NCBI GenBank assembly: GCA_009602725.1
Contig: WELB01000021.1
Coordinates: 310,268-338,897, forward strand
Length of the DNA stretch: 28,630 bases
DNA from: Spirogloea muscicola
Lineage: Eukaryota > Streptophyta > Zygnematophyceae > Spirogloeales > Spirogloeaceae
Reading direction: 5' to 3'
Positions 1 through 9,824 of the stretch are shown piece by piece. The notes below the pieces were generated by a model. The model ran no database searches, had not been told where the DNA came from, and worked only from the letters and a program-made list of their open reading frames with translations. Every line of letters starts with the position of its first letter. Position 1 is the stretch's first letter. The translations under genes were made by a program, and so were the position numbers.

Positions 1-58
1 GCCACCGTCGCCGCCAAAGCCGCCGCCGCCGCTGCCCGGGAGCCTCGCTCGCCTTCAC

Positions 59-279
59 CTGCCGGGCGAGGAGCCAGGCGGAGATAGAGGCCGAACGGCA
101 GCCGCCGGCGGCTCGCCAGGACAGGGCCGGCCCGCGGCGGCGAAGGCGGGTGTGGCGGCGGCCGCGGCGGCGGCGGCGGGGAGCGCGCCGGGAAAGGTGG
201 CGGGGACCACGGCGGATTTTGCGGGCCCACCGAACCCCGCCGGGCAGTACACCCCTGCCGCTCGGCCAGGAGGCCGCAC
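59..279 (-). CDS. Possible 5' exon of a further minus-strand gene (unidentified)
   Basis: An open minus-strand frame runs from an ATG at 279 to a good splice-donor context (CAG|GTGAAG) at 59/58. The predicted peptide is rich in Ala, Pro and Gly, could be a targeting peptide, and matches no family I recognise. The call rests on two things: GC-rich blocks mark the 5' exons of the other genes in this window, and all of those genes are on the minus strand. It could equally be promoter or untranslated sequence, or the start of a plus-strand gene. Confidence is low. Confidence 0.2.
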
Positions 280-1320
280 CAGAGCCCTCCGATGCGTGCC
301 ACGTGGACCACTCCGGCCCGCTTGGGCCCGTCGATCCTCGGGCGTCGCTCACGACTCCCTGACGCCATGCGACGCACGAAGACCGTCCGATGTGCTCCAC
401 CCACCCCCCCCCGGATCCAGCGGCTCGGCGACCCCGGGCCGCTGGCAAGGGCGTGCACCGTGACCTAGCACCTGACGTGACGGTGAGCCGCCGTTAGCTA
501 CGCCATGCTCGGCTGGCTTGGTGGCCGGCAGCTTCATTACCGGACGCAATCTGCTCTAGCCGCTGGCTGCACAAACAGGGCTCGGAAATCAAGTCAATAA
601 ATCAAAATAAATCAATAAACCCTACCTCCCACTACATTCAACACAGACAAGTACTTGAGGTCTCCCCAGGGGTCCTTGACCATGATGACCCAAACGGATG
701 AGCTTGCTGCTTAAACTTCTCTGCGAGCACGCATACCGAGCTCGGATGACTTGGCTAGCTTTCACAGCCGCCCCTTCGGACATCAGCAGCCGCGTCCTAT
801 CAGATGACAGCAGGTTGTTGATCCGACACTTCGGTGGGGCCGTTGGCTACTTGACACGGCTTCAATTTCGGGTACATACATACTTTAAAGGTCAATCCAG
901 GAGTCAATCACACCCATCGACTTACTTTGACAGAGCTGTTTCTCTTCCATGACCCAAACGGACAACACTGCTAAATGGACAAACACTGCTATAACCAAGA
1001 TGGACAACACTGCTACTGGAGCTTCTCCAAAAGCTCTTCCACCCACTCTCCTCTCCTCATATAAGTCTGCCAGCATACATTCTCCTCACTGTTGCCAAGA
1101 GGGGCTGGGGCCTACTTGTGACATAGCCCTCACTTCCAGGGCATGCTGGAGTGGCATGTCCTCCTGGGCTCCGTAAATGAGTTGTTATACTGACTAATGG
1201 CCACGTGGGTTCCCGATTTCAAGGTGGGAGTGGGAAACTGGCTGGCTGGTGCCATGCTCCTCCGCGAAGATGGTCGGAAGGAGGGCCATCAATGGTCTAT
1301 CAAAGTTGACGAGTCATTGT
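280..1320. other. Intergenic region 3' of the DUF547 exons
   Basis: I see no convincing exon on either strand. The left part to about 560 is GC-rich and could be promoter or leader of a gene running off the left edge. From about 590 the sequence is AT-richer. Around 949-1020 a short motif (ATGGACAACACTGCT-like) occurs three times imperfectly, and a related sequence ATGACCCAAACGGA appears near both 683 and 949. The 3' untranslated region of the DUF547-ending transcript should lie just left of 1321, but I could not identify a polyadenylation signal. Confidence 0.4.
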
Positions 1321-3968
1321 TCACAATAAATACCTGAAGTTCCAGTCATATGGAACCACGAGCATAGACCTGGACGCATCCTTGGGCCTCTTTGGCATCT
1401 TCTCTTGAAGGACCTCTTGCTGGTTATTGAGCACGCAACAACACATCAGCTTGCTTGGCATATACACCATGATGAGTAGCTGCAGAATGTGAGCACTGCT
1501 GTCACTGCATGCTCTTCATGTGGACAAGGAAAGAGAGCTCAGAAGAGTATACTTCATTCAATGTATTAGAGGTTCGATTGATTTTAAACCAAGAACGAAG
1601 TATGTGTGGTACTTGTGCCAAGGAACAACGTCATGCAGAGAGGCTGGAGCATACCTGCGAGGGCTGAACCCGCGCAAAGATCCACAACAGAAGCGAGAAT
1701 GCATCGTCCGAAAAGTCCCTGGCATACCAGTGCAGAATCTTTGGAACAAGGATCCTGCCACTCTTGCTCAGCCCGATGGCGGCTTGCAGATAGTCTTGGG
1801 CTGACTCTTGCAGCTCATTACTGATATTGCTCGCTGAGTACAAACGGACCTGGTCAAGGTGCACACACGTTGGAATTTATCAGCCTCTTTCAGCAAGCAT
1901 GTCTCAGGAAGAGCTTCCCCAATTGGGCAAGCTTGCAGTCCGACCACTCTATGATGTGCTACTGAGATGCCTGTTGTGCTTCTTGCATGGCACTCCAGCA
2001 GACACAAGGTGGGGTTTGTAGCGTACAGCTGGGGCTGATCTGCAGCCAGAGCACAGGGCAAAGCTGACTAGAGGCTCGGAACGATCCAAGGCACACGCGA
2101 GGCGCTCATCAGAGTTCTTGAACTTGTGCACTGGTAGAAGACCAGCCTGCAGACGGCACAACATGGAAATGATCAGGTAGATGCAGAAACGCATTCCTAG
2201 CAGTGATCAGATTATGCAGAAAACTATGCATTGTTTGCAAAACCCAATGTCTGACTCTTGCCAGTGTGAGGAATTGTGCAATGAAGGCATCAGAGCATGC
2301 ACCAATCACAAATGCTGCACTGTCTTCTCCTAAATGTAAAATGTACTCGAGCATTTCATCCATTCCCACCAAAAGCAACGTGCACACAGCCTCTGAGGTT
2401 TGCAGAGGTAAATTACAAGGGCAGGCCGAGAGGAGCAAGCTCGCAACACTGCGTGCTCTATCTGAAGAGCACTAAATGTGAGCCCGCCAACAGAGTAAGT
2501 GGCCTTTGCCATGAGGTTGACTCGCTTGTAGTGGTTGCCGGGTATGCCTTGCTCAAGATAGGCCTGCCATTGAAGCACAGCTAAAGCTGAGATGGTGAAC
2601 TCTTCATTAGTTCTTCACACTTCTTCAAAATTCTTCAGAATTCTTCAGAATTCTTCAAAACTCTTCAGGGCAAAAGATGGCCAGCTAATCCTGGCCTGCC
2701 TCAGCAGCAAAGGCACCATAATCATCACTCAAGATACTAGTCATTACCAGGTTCTAGATAATCCATCTCATAGGTAAACTTTGAGAACGACAGACCTGCA
2801 TAAGAAGTGCATTGTAGATGTTGATCCAGAAAGCCAAGCGCTCCTCATGCGTGAGAAGTCGAGGAACGACATGAACCAGTTGTTCCACCAGACGCCTGTC
2901 AAGTCACAATGCTCGTTTACTTATTATGCAGCTTAAGGAAGGAGCTCAGCGCGACAAGGCTGTCCTCGCCACCTTCCTAATCCTCTCTTATCATCACAGA
3001 TGCCCTTTCAGACTTCTCTCAAAGTCAGGCACTCTTTCCCTAGGAAGAAAGACATGCTTCCTAGAAGCAGCCCTGACGAGCTAATAAGCCAGTTGTGCAA
3101 ATTCTCAGCAGCAGAAACGGTGCTCAACATATGCAGCGCCAATACACGGCTAGGGCAGGACGAGGTATTTGGCATGCCTGGCAACCAAGCACTCCTTTGC
3201 AACAACTGAGGAGCTCGCCTTGTCGCCAATGGACGAGATCTCTGTAAGCTCCCCATATGGACCAATGCTGCCAATTGCCTCTTCGCTGCGAGATCCATAC
3301 GGGTCGAGGCTGGATGCCTTCTGTGCAGGGGATTGATCCGGTAGTAGCAGCTTCCTGCAATGGCATAAAGTCAGCTACAAACGAATTAAACCACTTTCTC
3401 AGACGTCTGCATCATTTAAGATGACCTTGTGCTTTGTTGCACACCCTGCACATGCTTTGAATGCACCTTCAAGCCAGTAAGTAATATGCATGGCCAAGAC
3501 TGCTCTTTCCAGATGCATAAGATGTGGACGAAGAGCCGTACTTGTATATGTCTAGCATGGTAGCCACCAACTTTGCCGAGAGCTCAACGGGCTGACCGTC
3601 AAAGGATCCAAAAGTTGTTACACCCTGCAAAGCATATGAATGCAAGCGAAGTGGTAGGCTAAGCTTTTGCTTGAAGAAGCTGCACAGAGCTGATCAAGCA
3701 TACCCTCAACATGTGGGACTGCCTGCCCTCATGAAGTCTCCAGGTTGTAGTGAGGCCAGACAACATGAAGTACCTTCTGTTCGACTAAGTCAGCGGACTC
3801 CGTGGATCCTGTCCGCTCATTTGGAGCCAGTGCTGCAGCAGCCTCAAGTGCGCCTCCGCTTTGAAGGCTACTTGGCAGCAGTGCCCGCAATGAAGTAGAT
3901 GACTGCGCGCTTGATGTGGGCACCAAGTACTTTAAGCGGTGCTGCCGCATTCGCATCGTCACATGAAT
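1321..3968 (-). CDS. DUF547-domain part, probably the C-terminal half of a PITP-DUF547 fusion gene
   Basis: Eight exons fit GT/GC-AG rules with matching phases: 3774-3968, 3530-3624, 3178-3354, 2796-2895, 2417-2563, 2027-2146, 1655-1849 and 1321-1419 (stop TGA at 1321-1323), giving 375 codons plus stop. DUF547 is shown by the LTHEERLAFWINIYNALLM block in exon 4, the AYLEQGIPG...NVGG-like segment (here SVGG) in exon 5, SDERL...SEPLVSFAL in exon 6, the VPKILHWYARDF block in exon 7, and the usual ending VPYDWNFRYLL. The first exon (65 codons) is Ser/Ala/Leu-rich and not conserved. The family's biochemical function is unknown to me; plant members are broadly distributed. The third intron begins with GC. 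If this were a separate gene, its ATG would be 3956 or 3950, under 140 nt from the preceding coding sequence. A fused transcript with 4125-7216 is therefore more likely. Identity of the domain is secure; gene limits are less so. Confidence 0.85.
2601..2670. repeat. 10-bp tandem repeat in an intron
   Basis: Seven head-to-tail copies of a 10-bp unit (TTCTTCAGAA/TTCTTCAAAA with small changes) lie in exact 10-bp register inside the intron between the fourth and fifth DUF547 exons. On the coding strand this reads as TTCTGAAGAA-type sequence. It resembles a heat-shock element, but the GAA/TTC spacing is not the canonical 2 nt, so I call it a simple repeat only. Confidence 0.8.
2896..3177 (-). other. 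GC-AG intron in the DUF547 region
   Basis: The exon ending ...CTTGGTTGCCAG at 3178 is followed by GCATGCC rather than GT. The intron ends in cttgacag before 2895. Joining here keeps phase 2 and gives KECLVARRLVEQLV, which reads smoothly into the conserved LTHEERLAFWIN block. No GT donor in this exon gives the needed phase. GC-AG introns are a known minor class of the major spliceosome. Confidence 0.65.
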
Positions 3969-4124
3969 CTGCAAAAGCAAGAGGACTTCTGAGCACCTCA
4001 ACAACCAGCACTGTGCTATGTATGCAGTCATGCTTCAGGAAGATAAGCTCTAATCAGCATCATGATCTTTTCTTTGATATGATTGGCCTCACTCTGACAA
4101 CGGTGACATGCAGTTGTCTTGCAC
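3969..4124 (-). other. 156-nt putative intron joining PITP/Cys-rich and DUF547 exons
   Basis: This minus-strand segment starts GTGCAAGAC and ends in a pyrimidine-rich acceptor (ctcttgcttttgcag). Both flanking exons are in phase 0 across it. Unspliced, the upstream frame meets a TGA at 4089-4091. The segment is far shorter than the 1.7 kb gaps between the other nuclear genes here, leaving little room for a 3' UTR plus a promoter. This is the key evidence that the two domains form one gene. Confidence 0.55.
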
Positions 4125-7100
4125 CCTAGACCCTTGGCACTCTGAGCAGCCTACTGTGTAAACCTGAGCATAGCAGCCCTGACAGAAGTACTCTTGGCAA
4201 GCCTCGCAATACACTGAAGGAGGCCTCCAAGCCTCTCCATCGTTCCGCTGACGGAGCTCCTGACAAGCTGGGCAATGGGTTGGAGCCAGTCCTCTGCCTG
4301 GGTACGTGGAGCTTTCCCCTCCTGGTGTAGGAGCTGGTGCCATGAAGTGCTTGCTTGAAAGTCAGCATCTTGGCGTCTCCGATTGAAGATGGGCACAGCA
4401 ACCAAGTATGGAATGCAGGAGCTTTGCACAGTTACAGACTCTGACCTGCAATGGTGCCCTCCAGAAGCTCTTGTTCTTGGGCAGCCCACTCGGCCTGCGA
4501 GATGAAGATTCCAATGGTATTCTTACCAAAGCATCTAATGCGAGCTATGCCTCGTGCTTCCATTGACTTGGGCATGACTCTTTATCCTGCAACCAAGCAA
4601 GATACTCAGCTGCAGCTGCGCCTGCTCACCTCAGCCTCAAAGAATTCAACGTCAAGGTCTTCGTCATCGTCACTGGCCCATTCGTCTTTCTGCACCTGCT
4701 CCTCAACTGCCAGGCCATCGATGGGGATGACCAGCTTGGGCTGCTTCACTCTCTTGTACAGTGCAGCTCTCTCTCCCATCTCAAGCTCCACAATCTGCAT
4801 TGAGGCGTTGTGACTATGATACTAAGGAATAATGATTACTCACACACACAGGCTTATGAGGCAAGCCCAACAGCTCACTGTCTTGTCAATGTAAGCCAGG
4901 TCGTCAAGTGGCCCTGGCCACAAAATTTTTCCCCACCATATGGTTGAATCCACTATTCCTGGATGCTTGACTCTGAAATTTCCTCTTGACGCCAGGATGC
5001 TTGTCGTGCTTCATACCTGCTCGTACTTGAGGTTCCACCACTGATCGATGTAGCAGAAAGTATTGCGATGCGTGAGCAGGAACAGCTGGGCCAGAGAAAC
5101 ATGTCATCGTTGAGTGCTCTTTAAATGATTTAACCAGTCACTTGGGCTGATTGATGTTGAGTGAAGCATCAAGTTGTCAGCATATGAAGAGAAAGGAGAA
5201 AGCCTTGGCGTAAGATGGCCTGTCCGAAGTGCGAGATTGAGGAACATAGCCTCACCGAGCGGAGGCCAGAAATCATGAAGCCCTCGGCACGTCCCTGCAC
5301 TCCCCAGTAGCTGTAATGGATGCCATCTCGAGGCGAGCATCAGCTTCTGCTCTGAAAGCTGCAGCCTGCTGCAGCGCATAGGAAAGCTGCTGATGCATTC
5401 GGCCACAGCAAAAATTTGAGATTCTTTCATCCGGCACATGAAATTCGTTCCCCTGCTAAGAATTAAAGAACGACAAAACTTTCACTATATGAATTGTTTG
5501 TCAGATTGGTTGAAAGTTGCATCGCTGAGCTACTCTTCCGGTGAAGCTCTCACTTGGCCTGCGCTTTGACGAGCTTGTAGGCGCACATGAGGGGCTTGGT
5601 GTTCGACTGCCACCCGGGGCGCAGTGGGCCTCGTCTGATCACTCCCAGCACACTTGATGCAATCATCATCAGATAGCTGTGTAGCTGCAGTAGAAGCACC
5701 CTCAGGACCAGATAGTGACCCTCAACAATGATTTCTTGCTGTCCAAACTTATGCAGCACCACATACTAGTCACTAAGCTACTGCTTGTGCTTAGCTCAGT
5801 GTGGGCTGGCAAGCATATGGAAGGTGCAGCTCACCTACCCTGTCTTCTGAGAGCGGAAGAGTGCCGGGTCAAGCGCCCGCACATAGTCCCGCCGTGCAAC
5901 CTGGGTCAGCGATTTGTCTTTAACGGCGAGTCACACTCTGACAATTGCGTCTCAGTCACCAGCCAAGCGACTTGGTCATTGGGGTCAGCAATTGTGCCTC
6001 TCTGCACTTGTGAAGTCTAAGACTCGACGCAAATGAAATCATTTAGGAGATGATGAGAGGCATGCTTGTCAGAGGACTGCTGTGCTTAGCTCCAAGCATT
6101 CCTAGACGTGCACGAGACAAATTTGGACAGGAGCGCCGGGACCGATTCTTTCCTGCCAGTTTCTCCTATTTAACATGTGTGTAGGGCTACATGAGTCAAA
6201 TGGGCAATGGAGGACTTGCACCCAACAATCCAAATGCAAGGCGGACAGGACGCATTCGATCAAATCAAATCATACAGATGCCGTTTGTCACCTTGTCGCC
6301 TGCGATGTCGAAGCAGTCAACCTTGCGCCGCTCCAGCTCGGCGGGCAGGAGCTTGTGGACGTTCTCCGACGACCCGTCGTCGTCGAGGCAGAGCGTGGTG
6401 ATTTCGTACCGCAGCTGCAGCACGCACAACGGCAAGGTCAGTCGGGCATGAGAGCAGACCGCCCACCTCTCCGAAGGCTCCACGAGAGTGGACGACTGGC
6501 TCAGACTGGCCGTCCCACCTCCAGGAGGTGGCCTCAGTGGCCCCGGGAGCGCGCACCTTGGAGAAGAAGGGGATGGTGAGCACGGAGCGCATGTGGGGGT
6601 ACGCCACCCAGCTCTTCTCGTCGACCACCATCGCGTTGGCCGGCACCAGGCGCGTCACCTGTGCCCACCACCGTCAGGGACGTCAGTGGAGAGTCCACAG
6701 CTTGAGACTTGGGTTCAACCCTCACGGCTGAGAGAAGCGGCTACTGACACGCAGAGGCGGCTGCGATAGCCAGCCGAGTGCGTGCAGAGTGTTTGCGGAG
6801 GTGAGGCTGGAAGTCCCGCGAGTTGTGGCGTTGGGCTCGGCAAGTCACTTGAAGGTTTAACGTACTTCAAAGCCTCTGCAAGTGTTTGCTCTGTGCTATC
6901 GGTTTCAGTTTCCCTTTCAGAGCTATCTACGAGCTGGCGCACCCAGTCCGGGAGGCGGTCGCCGAGGCGGTAGAGGGTGTGCGTGAAGAGGCCCTCGCCC
7001 CAGGCCTCGTCGAAGAAGGGCGCCGACGACAGCAGCTGCGCCGCAACGGCAATGGCGGACGCGATCTCATCAATTCGGAGATCCTACTAAGTGGAAAAGC

Positions 7101-7216
7101 GTCGGCCGGCGGCGGAGGGGGCGGCGGGACTCGAACCTGGCCGCCCTGGCCCTCCTCGGTGTTGGCCTCGTTGGTCTTCCAGTTGGCGTACCGCTGCCCG
7201 CGCCGGAACTCCTCCA
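4125..7216 (-). CDS. Phosphatidylinositol-transfer-protein domain with acidic and eight-Cys C-terminal module; N-terminus missing
   Basis: Eleven phase-consistent exons: 7137-7216, 6931-7083, 6557-6658, 6292-6414, 5839-5900, 5554-5634, 5256-5310, 5017-5085, 4630-4794, 4446-4494 and 4125-4333. Class I PITP (StAR-related lipid transfer fold) is recognisable throughout: VEEFRRGQRY, FTHTLYRL, DEKSWVAYPHMRSVLT, SSENVHKL, ALDPALFRSQKTGRGPLRPGW with MCAYKLV, YWGVQGRAE, and FCYIDQWWNLKYEQIVELE. Such proteins carry phosphatidylinositol and phosphatidylcholine between membranes. After the lipid domain come an acidic stretch (DEWASDDDEDLDVEF) and a Cys-rich module with spacing C-x2-C-x18-C-x2-C-x4-C-x2-C-x8-C-x2-C, probably zinc-binding. 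The last exon can end at a GT donor (AGG|GTGCAAG) and join the DUF547 exon at 3968 in phase 0; otherwise it runs to a TGA at 4089. The first coding exon, before VEEF, is missing at the junction near 7340. Headgroup residues differ from the mammalian protein (see findings). Confidence 0.85.
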
Positions 7217-7340
7217 CTGCGCCGCCGCCGCCGCCGCCGCGGGCGCGGGTCAGGGCGGCGAGGCCCGGACGGGCTCTCGGCGCTGCCGCCGGCGGCCGTG
7301 GCGGCTGCGGCCATGGCGGCGGGCTTGGCGGCGGGCTTAN
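7217..7340 (-). other. GC-rich remnant upstream of the first PITP exon, ending at an N junction
   Basis: Upstream of the acceptor gcgcag at 7217 the minus strand is a CGG/GCC-rich low-complexity stretch. The conserved PITP start (a Met a few residues before VEEF) is not found in frame, so the true first exon should lie further upstream. The sequence then stops at a single N (7340), beyond which the strand composition and origin change completely. This is a scaffold junction rather than a natural gene end. Confidence 0.6.
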
Positions 7341-8384
7341 CATCGAGGTACAGAAAAATTGATCGAATACAAGACTTACTTACAAGCTTTGCCTTATTTT
7401 GATCGTTTAGACTATGTTTCTATGATGGCACAAGAACATGCTTATTCTTTAGCAGTAGAAAAACTTTGTAATTGTGAGGTACCTTTGCGTGCTCAATATA
7501 TACGAGTTCTTTTTTGCGAAATAACCAGAATATTAAATCATTTACTAGCTCTTACTACGCATGCTATGGATGTAGGTGCATTAACTCCATTCCTGTGGGC
7601 TTTTGAAGAACGAGAAAAGCTCTTGGAATTTTATGAGCGAGTCTCAGGAGCAAGAATGCATGCTAGTTACATACGTCCAGGCGGAGTAGCTCAAGATATG
7701 CCTTTAGGTTTAAGTGAAGATATATTTCTCTTCATCCAGCAGTTTGCTTCTCGTATTGATGAATATGAAGAAATGTTAACTAACAATCGTATTTGGAAAC
7801 AACGATTGGTAGATATTGGTGTTGTTACTGCACAACAAGCTATGGATTGGGGTTTTAGTGGTGTTATGATGAGAGGTTCAGGTATCTCATGGGATTTACG
7901 AAAAGCAGCACCTTATGATGTATATGATAAGGTAGATTTTGATATACCAGTAGGTACACGAGGAGATTGTTATGATCGTTATTGTGTTCGTGTAGAAGAA
8001 ATGCGACAAAGTCTTCGAATTATCGCACAATGCTTAAATCAAATGCCCACTGGTATGATTAAAGCAGATGATCGTAAGTTATGTCCTCCTTCACGATCTC
8101 AAATGAAACAATCTATGGAATCATTAATTCATCACTTTAAACTTTACACTGAAGGTGTTACAATACCTCCTTCTTCTACTTATACCGCAGTAGAGGCACC
8201 AAAGGGAGAGTTTGGTGTATTCTTAGTCAGTAACGGAACCAATCGTCCTTACCGATGTAAAATTCGTGCTCCTGGTTTTGCTCACTTACAGGGGTTAGAT
8301 TTTATGTCTAAGCACCACATGTTAGCAGACGTAGTTACTATTATTGGAACTCAGGATATTGTGTTTGGAGAAGTTGACAGATAA
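7341..8384 (+). CDS. nad7: NADH dehydrogenase subunit 7 (complex I 49-kDa subunit), 5'-truncated
   Basis: The frame starts at the junction with [20 protein letters not shown] and runs 347 residues to TAA at 8382-8384. The family is usually about 390-400 residues, so roughly the first 45 are missing. Nad7/NuoD is part of the peripheral arm of respiratory complex I, near the quinone site, in the mitochondrial matrix. Conserved blocks include [68 protein letters not shown] and the C-terminal VFGEVDR. An ATG exists at 7359, but homology shows it is internal. No introns are present in this part, whereas some land-plant nad7 genes have them. It is upstream of rps10 in the same direction. Confidence 0.97.
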   Translation, partial: HRGTEKLIEYKTYLQALPYFDRLDYVSMMAQEHAYSLAVEKLCNCEVPLRAQYIRVLFCEITRILNHLLALTTHAMDVGALTPFLWAFEEREKLLEFYERVSGARMHASYIRPGGVAQDMPLGLSEDIFLFIQQFASRIDEYEEMLTNNRIWKQRLVDIGVVTAQQAMDWGFSGVMMRGSGISWDLRKAAPYDVYDKVDFDIPVGTRGDCYDRYCVRVEEMRQSLRIIAQCLNQMPTGMIKADDRKLCPPSRSQMKQSMESLIHHFKLYTEGVTIPPSSTYTAVEAPKGEFGVFLVSNGTNRPYRCKIRAPGFAHLQGLDFMSKHHMLADVVTIIGTQDIVFGEVDR

Positions 8385-8398
8385 TTAACATTCAATCT

Positions 8399-8428
8399 CT
8401 CGTAAGGCCTCAACAAAGGACTTACGAG
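8399..8428 (+). terminator. Hairpin just downstream of nad7
   Basis: A perfect 8-bp inverted repeat, CTCGTAAG (8399-8406) and CTTACGAG (8421-8428), with a 14-nt loop lies 15 nt after the nad7 stop. Such stems often mark mRNA 3' ends or processing sites in organelles. There is no T-tract, so classical termination is not implied. It may also be one of the short mobile palindromes common in algal mitochondrial DNA. Confidence 0.5.
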
Positions 8429-8540
8429 ATCGCTCGATGGTTCGATGGCGAATCTTGTTTATCGCGCCTCGCGCCTCTTGTTGATGGCTGGATGGCTCGA
8501 TGGCGCGATGGCGTCGACAAATTTTCAAAAAAGACTCAAG

Positions 8541-8864
8541 ATGGCTGCCAATATTTGTATTACTCTCAAATCTTTTGAAAAAATCTCATTTCCACGAAAA
8601 TCTTCCGTTGGATTGCCTACTAAACGAATATTATACACAGTAATTAGATCACCCCATATAGACAAAAAATCACGAGAGCAATTCGAGATGAAAATAAGGA
8701 AAAGACTTATTCATATACGTACAGATAATAGCAAATTACATGAGATAATATCTTACTGTAAACTTCACGATTTACGTGGAGTTCAGATGAAAGCAACTTT
8801 TTCTTATCAAACTCGATTCAATCTAAGAAAAACATTGATTATTAATGAAAGCCCTAACATTTAG
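8541..8864 (+). CDS. rps10: Mitochondrial small-subunit ribosomal protein S10
   Basis: A 107-residue protein with the S10/uS10 signature [20 protein letters not shown] in the middle (residues about 33-52) and an N-terminus [14 protein letters not shown] that fits the family start. The ATG at 8541 is chosen over an in-frame ATG at 8445. The extra 32 residues from 8445 come from a GATGG-rich repeat stretch and resemble no S10. S10 is part of the head of the mitochondrial 30S-type subunit. The stop TAG at 8862-8864 overlaps the rpl2 start by 20 bp, so the two are translated from one message. The order rps10-rpl2 retains the bacterial operon arrangement. Confidence 0.93.
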   Translation: MAANICITLKSFEKISFPRKSSVGLPTKRILYTVIRSPHIDKKSREQFEMKIRKRLIHIRTDNSKLHEIISYCKLHDLRGVQMKATFSYQTRFNLRKTLIINESPNI

Positions 8865-9561
8865 TTTCAAAAAAAGATCTTCTGGGCGTAATTCTTCCGG
8901 TCGCATTACTAGTTATCATCGAGGAGGTGGTGCAAAACGATTGCAACGACGAATTGATATTCATCGTAATAATACAGGTATTGTACAAAAAGTTGAATAT
9001 GATCCCAACCGTTCTTCATTGATTGCATTAGTACGTTGGCACAGTCCTGAACACCCTCTTTTAACTAACATAACTAACATAACTAAGGTAACTAACATAA
9101 CACGAGTCAGTTATGTTTTAGCAGGCGCTACATATAAAGAAGGTCTCGTAGTACAAAATTCTCAGCCTTTATCATCTATACCATTAGGTACTAATATATT
9201 TAATGTAGAGTGGAACCCTGGCCAAGGTGGAAAGTTAGCTCGAGCTGCAGGCTGTTTTGCTCAACTGCTCTCTAAAATGGAAGATAAAGGACAATGCGTA
9301 ATAAGATTATCTTCAGGTACTAATCAATTGATAGATATGAAGTGTCGCGCTACGGTAGGTATTGTCTCTAATGAATTTCATAATCAAGAAAAGTTACGAA
9401 AAGCAGGACAAAATAGATGGTTAGGACGAAGACCTATAGTTCGTGGTGTTGCAATGAATCCAGTAGACCATCCTCATGGAGGACGTACTAAAGGTGGTCG
9501 GCCTTCTGTTTCTCCTTGGGGAAAAGCAACTAAGGGTGGCTTTAAAACACGAAAGAAATAA
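8845..9561 (+). CDS. rpl2: Mitochondrial large-subunit ribosomal protein L2
   Basis: A 238-residue uL2 protein. It starts with a basic segment containing [20 protein letters not shown] and RRIDIHRN, and ends with the signature [20 protein letters not shown] and [17 protein letters not shown]2 binds 23S-type rRNA near the peptidyl-transferase centre. The length is close to bacterial L2 (about 270) and lacks the large insertion seen in some land-plant mitochondrial L2 genes. Residues about 74-85 ([12 protein letters not shown]) are encoded by a 9-bp tandem repeat. The 5' end overlaps rps10 and rps19 begins 6 nt after its stop. Mitochondrial rpl2 is rare in chlorophytes, to my knowledge, and favours a streptophyte source. 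Confidence 0.96.
   Translation: MKALTFSFKKRSSGRNSSGRITSYHRGGGAKRLQRRIDIHRNNTGIVQKVEYDPNRSSLIALVRWHSPEHPLLTNITNITKVTNITRVSYVLAGATYKEGLVVQNSQPLSSIPLGTNIFNVEWNPGQGGKLARAAGCFAQLLSKMEDKGQCVIRLSSGTNQLIDMKCRATVGIVSNEFHNQEKLRKAGQNRWLGRRPIVRGVAMNPVDHPHGGRTKGGRPSVSPWGKATKGGFKTRKK
9063..9098 (+). repeat. 9-bp tandem repeat within rpl2
   Basis: Four head-to-tail copies of a 9-bp unit (AACTAACAT, third copy AACTAAGGT). Because 9 is a multiple of 3, the reading frame is kept and a Thr-Asn-Ile/Thr-Lys-Val run is inserted into L2. It sits at a variable position between conserved L2 blocks, where L2 proteins differ in length. Confidence 0.9.
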
Positions 9562-9567
9562 CAATTT

Positions 9568-9822
9568 ATGGCCCGCTCTTTATGGAAAGGACCCTTTGTA
9601 GATGTTTCTTTATTTAAAAAAAAACACAAAATTTGGTCACGTAGATCATGTATTTTGCCTCAATTTGTAGGTAACACTGTACAGATTTATAATGGGAAAA
9701 ACTTTATCACTTGCAAAATTACCGAAGAGATGATTGGACATAAATTTGGAGAGTTCGCTTCTACACGAAAAACATCGAAAAAAAAAGAAGCAAAACAAAA
9801 GCAACAGAAGATTTCAAAATAG
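9568..9822 (+). CDS. rps19: Mitochondrial small-subunit ribosomal protein S19
   Basis: 84 residues, the usual length for the family. The start [12 protein letters not shown] and the later blocks [20 protein letters not shown] and [14 protein letters not shown] are diagnostic for uS19. S19 sits in the head of the small subunit and contacts S13 and the A-site finger. The C-terminus is Lys-rich. The stop is 2 nt before the rps3 start, consistent with a polycistronic mRNA. Confidence 0.97.
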   Translation: MARSLWKGPFVDVSLFKKKHKIWSRRSCILPQFVGNTVQIYNGKNFITCKITEEMIGHKFGEFASTRKTSKKKEAKQKQQKISK

Positions 9823-9824
9823 TC

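Noticed and set aside
2601-2670. Heat-shock element array
   Set aside because: TTC and GAA units are not spaced by 2 nt as required, and the repeat lies deep in an intron.
3872-3968. Alternative frame of the 3968 exon giving a 32-residue tail ending in a stop (CDDANAAAPLK...)
   Set aside because: It needs a phase-1 donor in the preceding exon, which has no suitable GT. The other frame continues with correct phases into the whole DUF547 domain.
4870-4930. Minus-strand segment reading DDLAYIDKT with a GTGAGC donor, possible PITP exon
   Set aside because: Its phase does not fit the flanking exons, and joining 5017 directly to 4794 gives the conserved KYEQIVELE ending of the PITP domain.
6660-6770. 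tRNA-like sequence (GTCAGTGGAGAG ... GGGTTCAACCCTC)
   Set aside because: No acceptor stem or anticodon arm can be formed; only box-like fragments in an intron.
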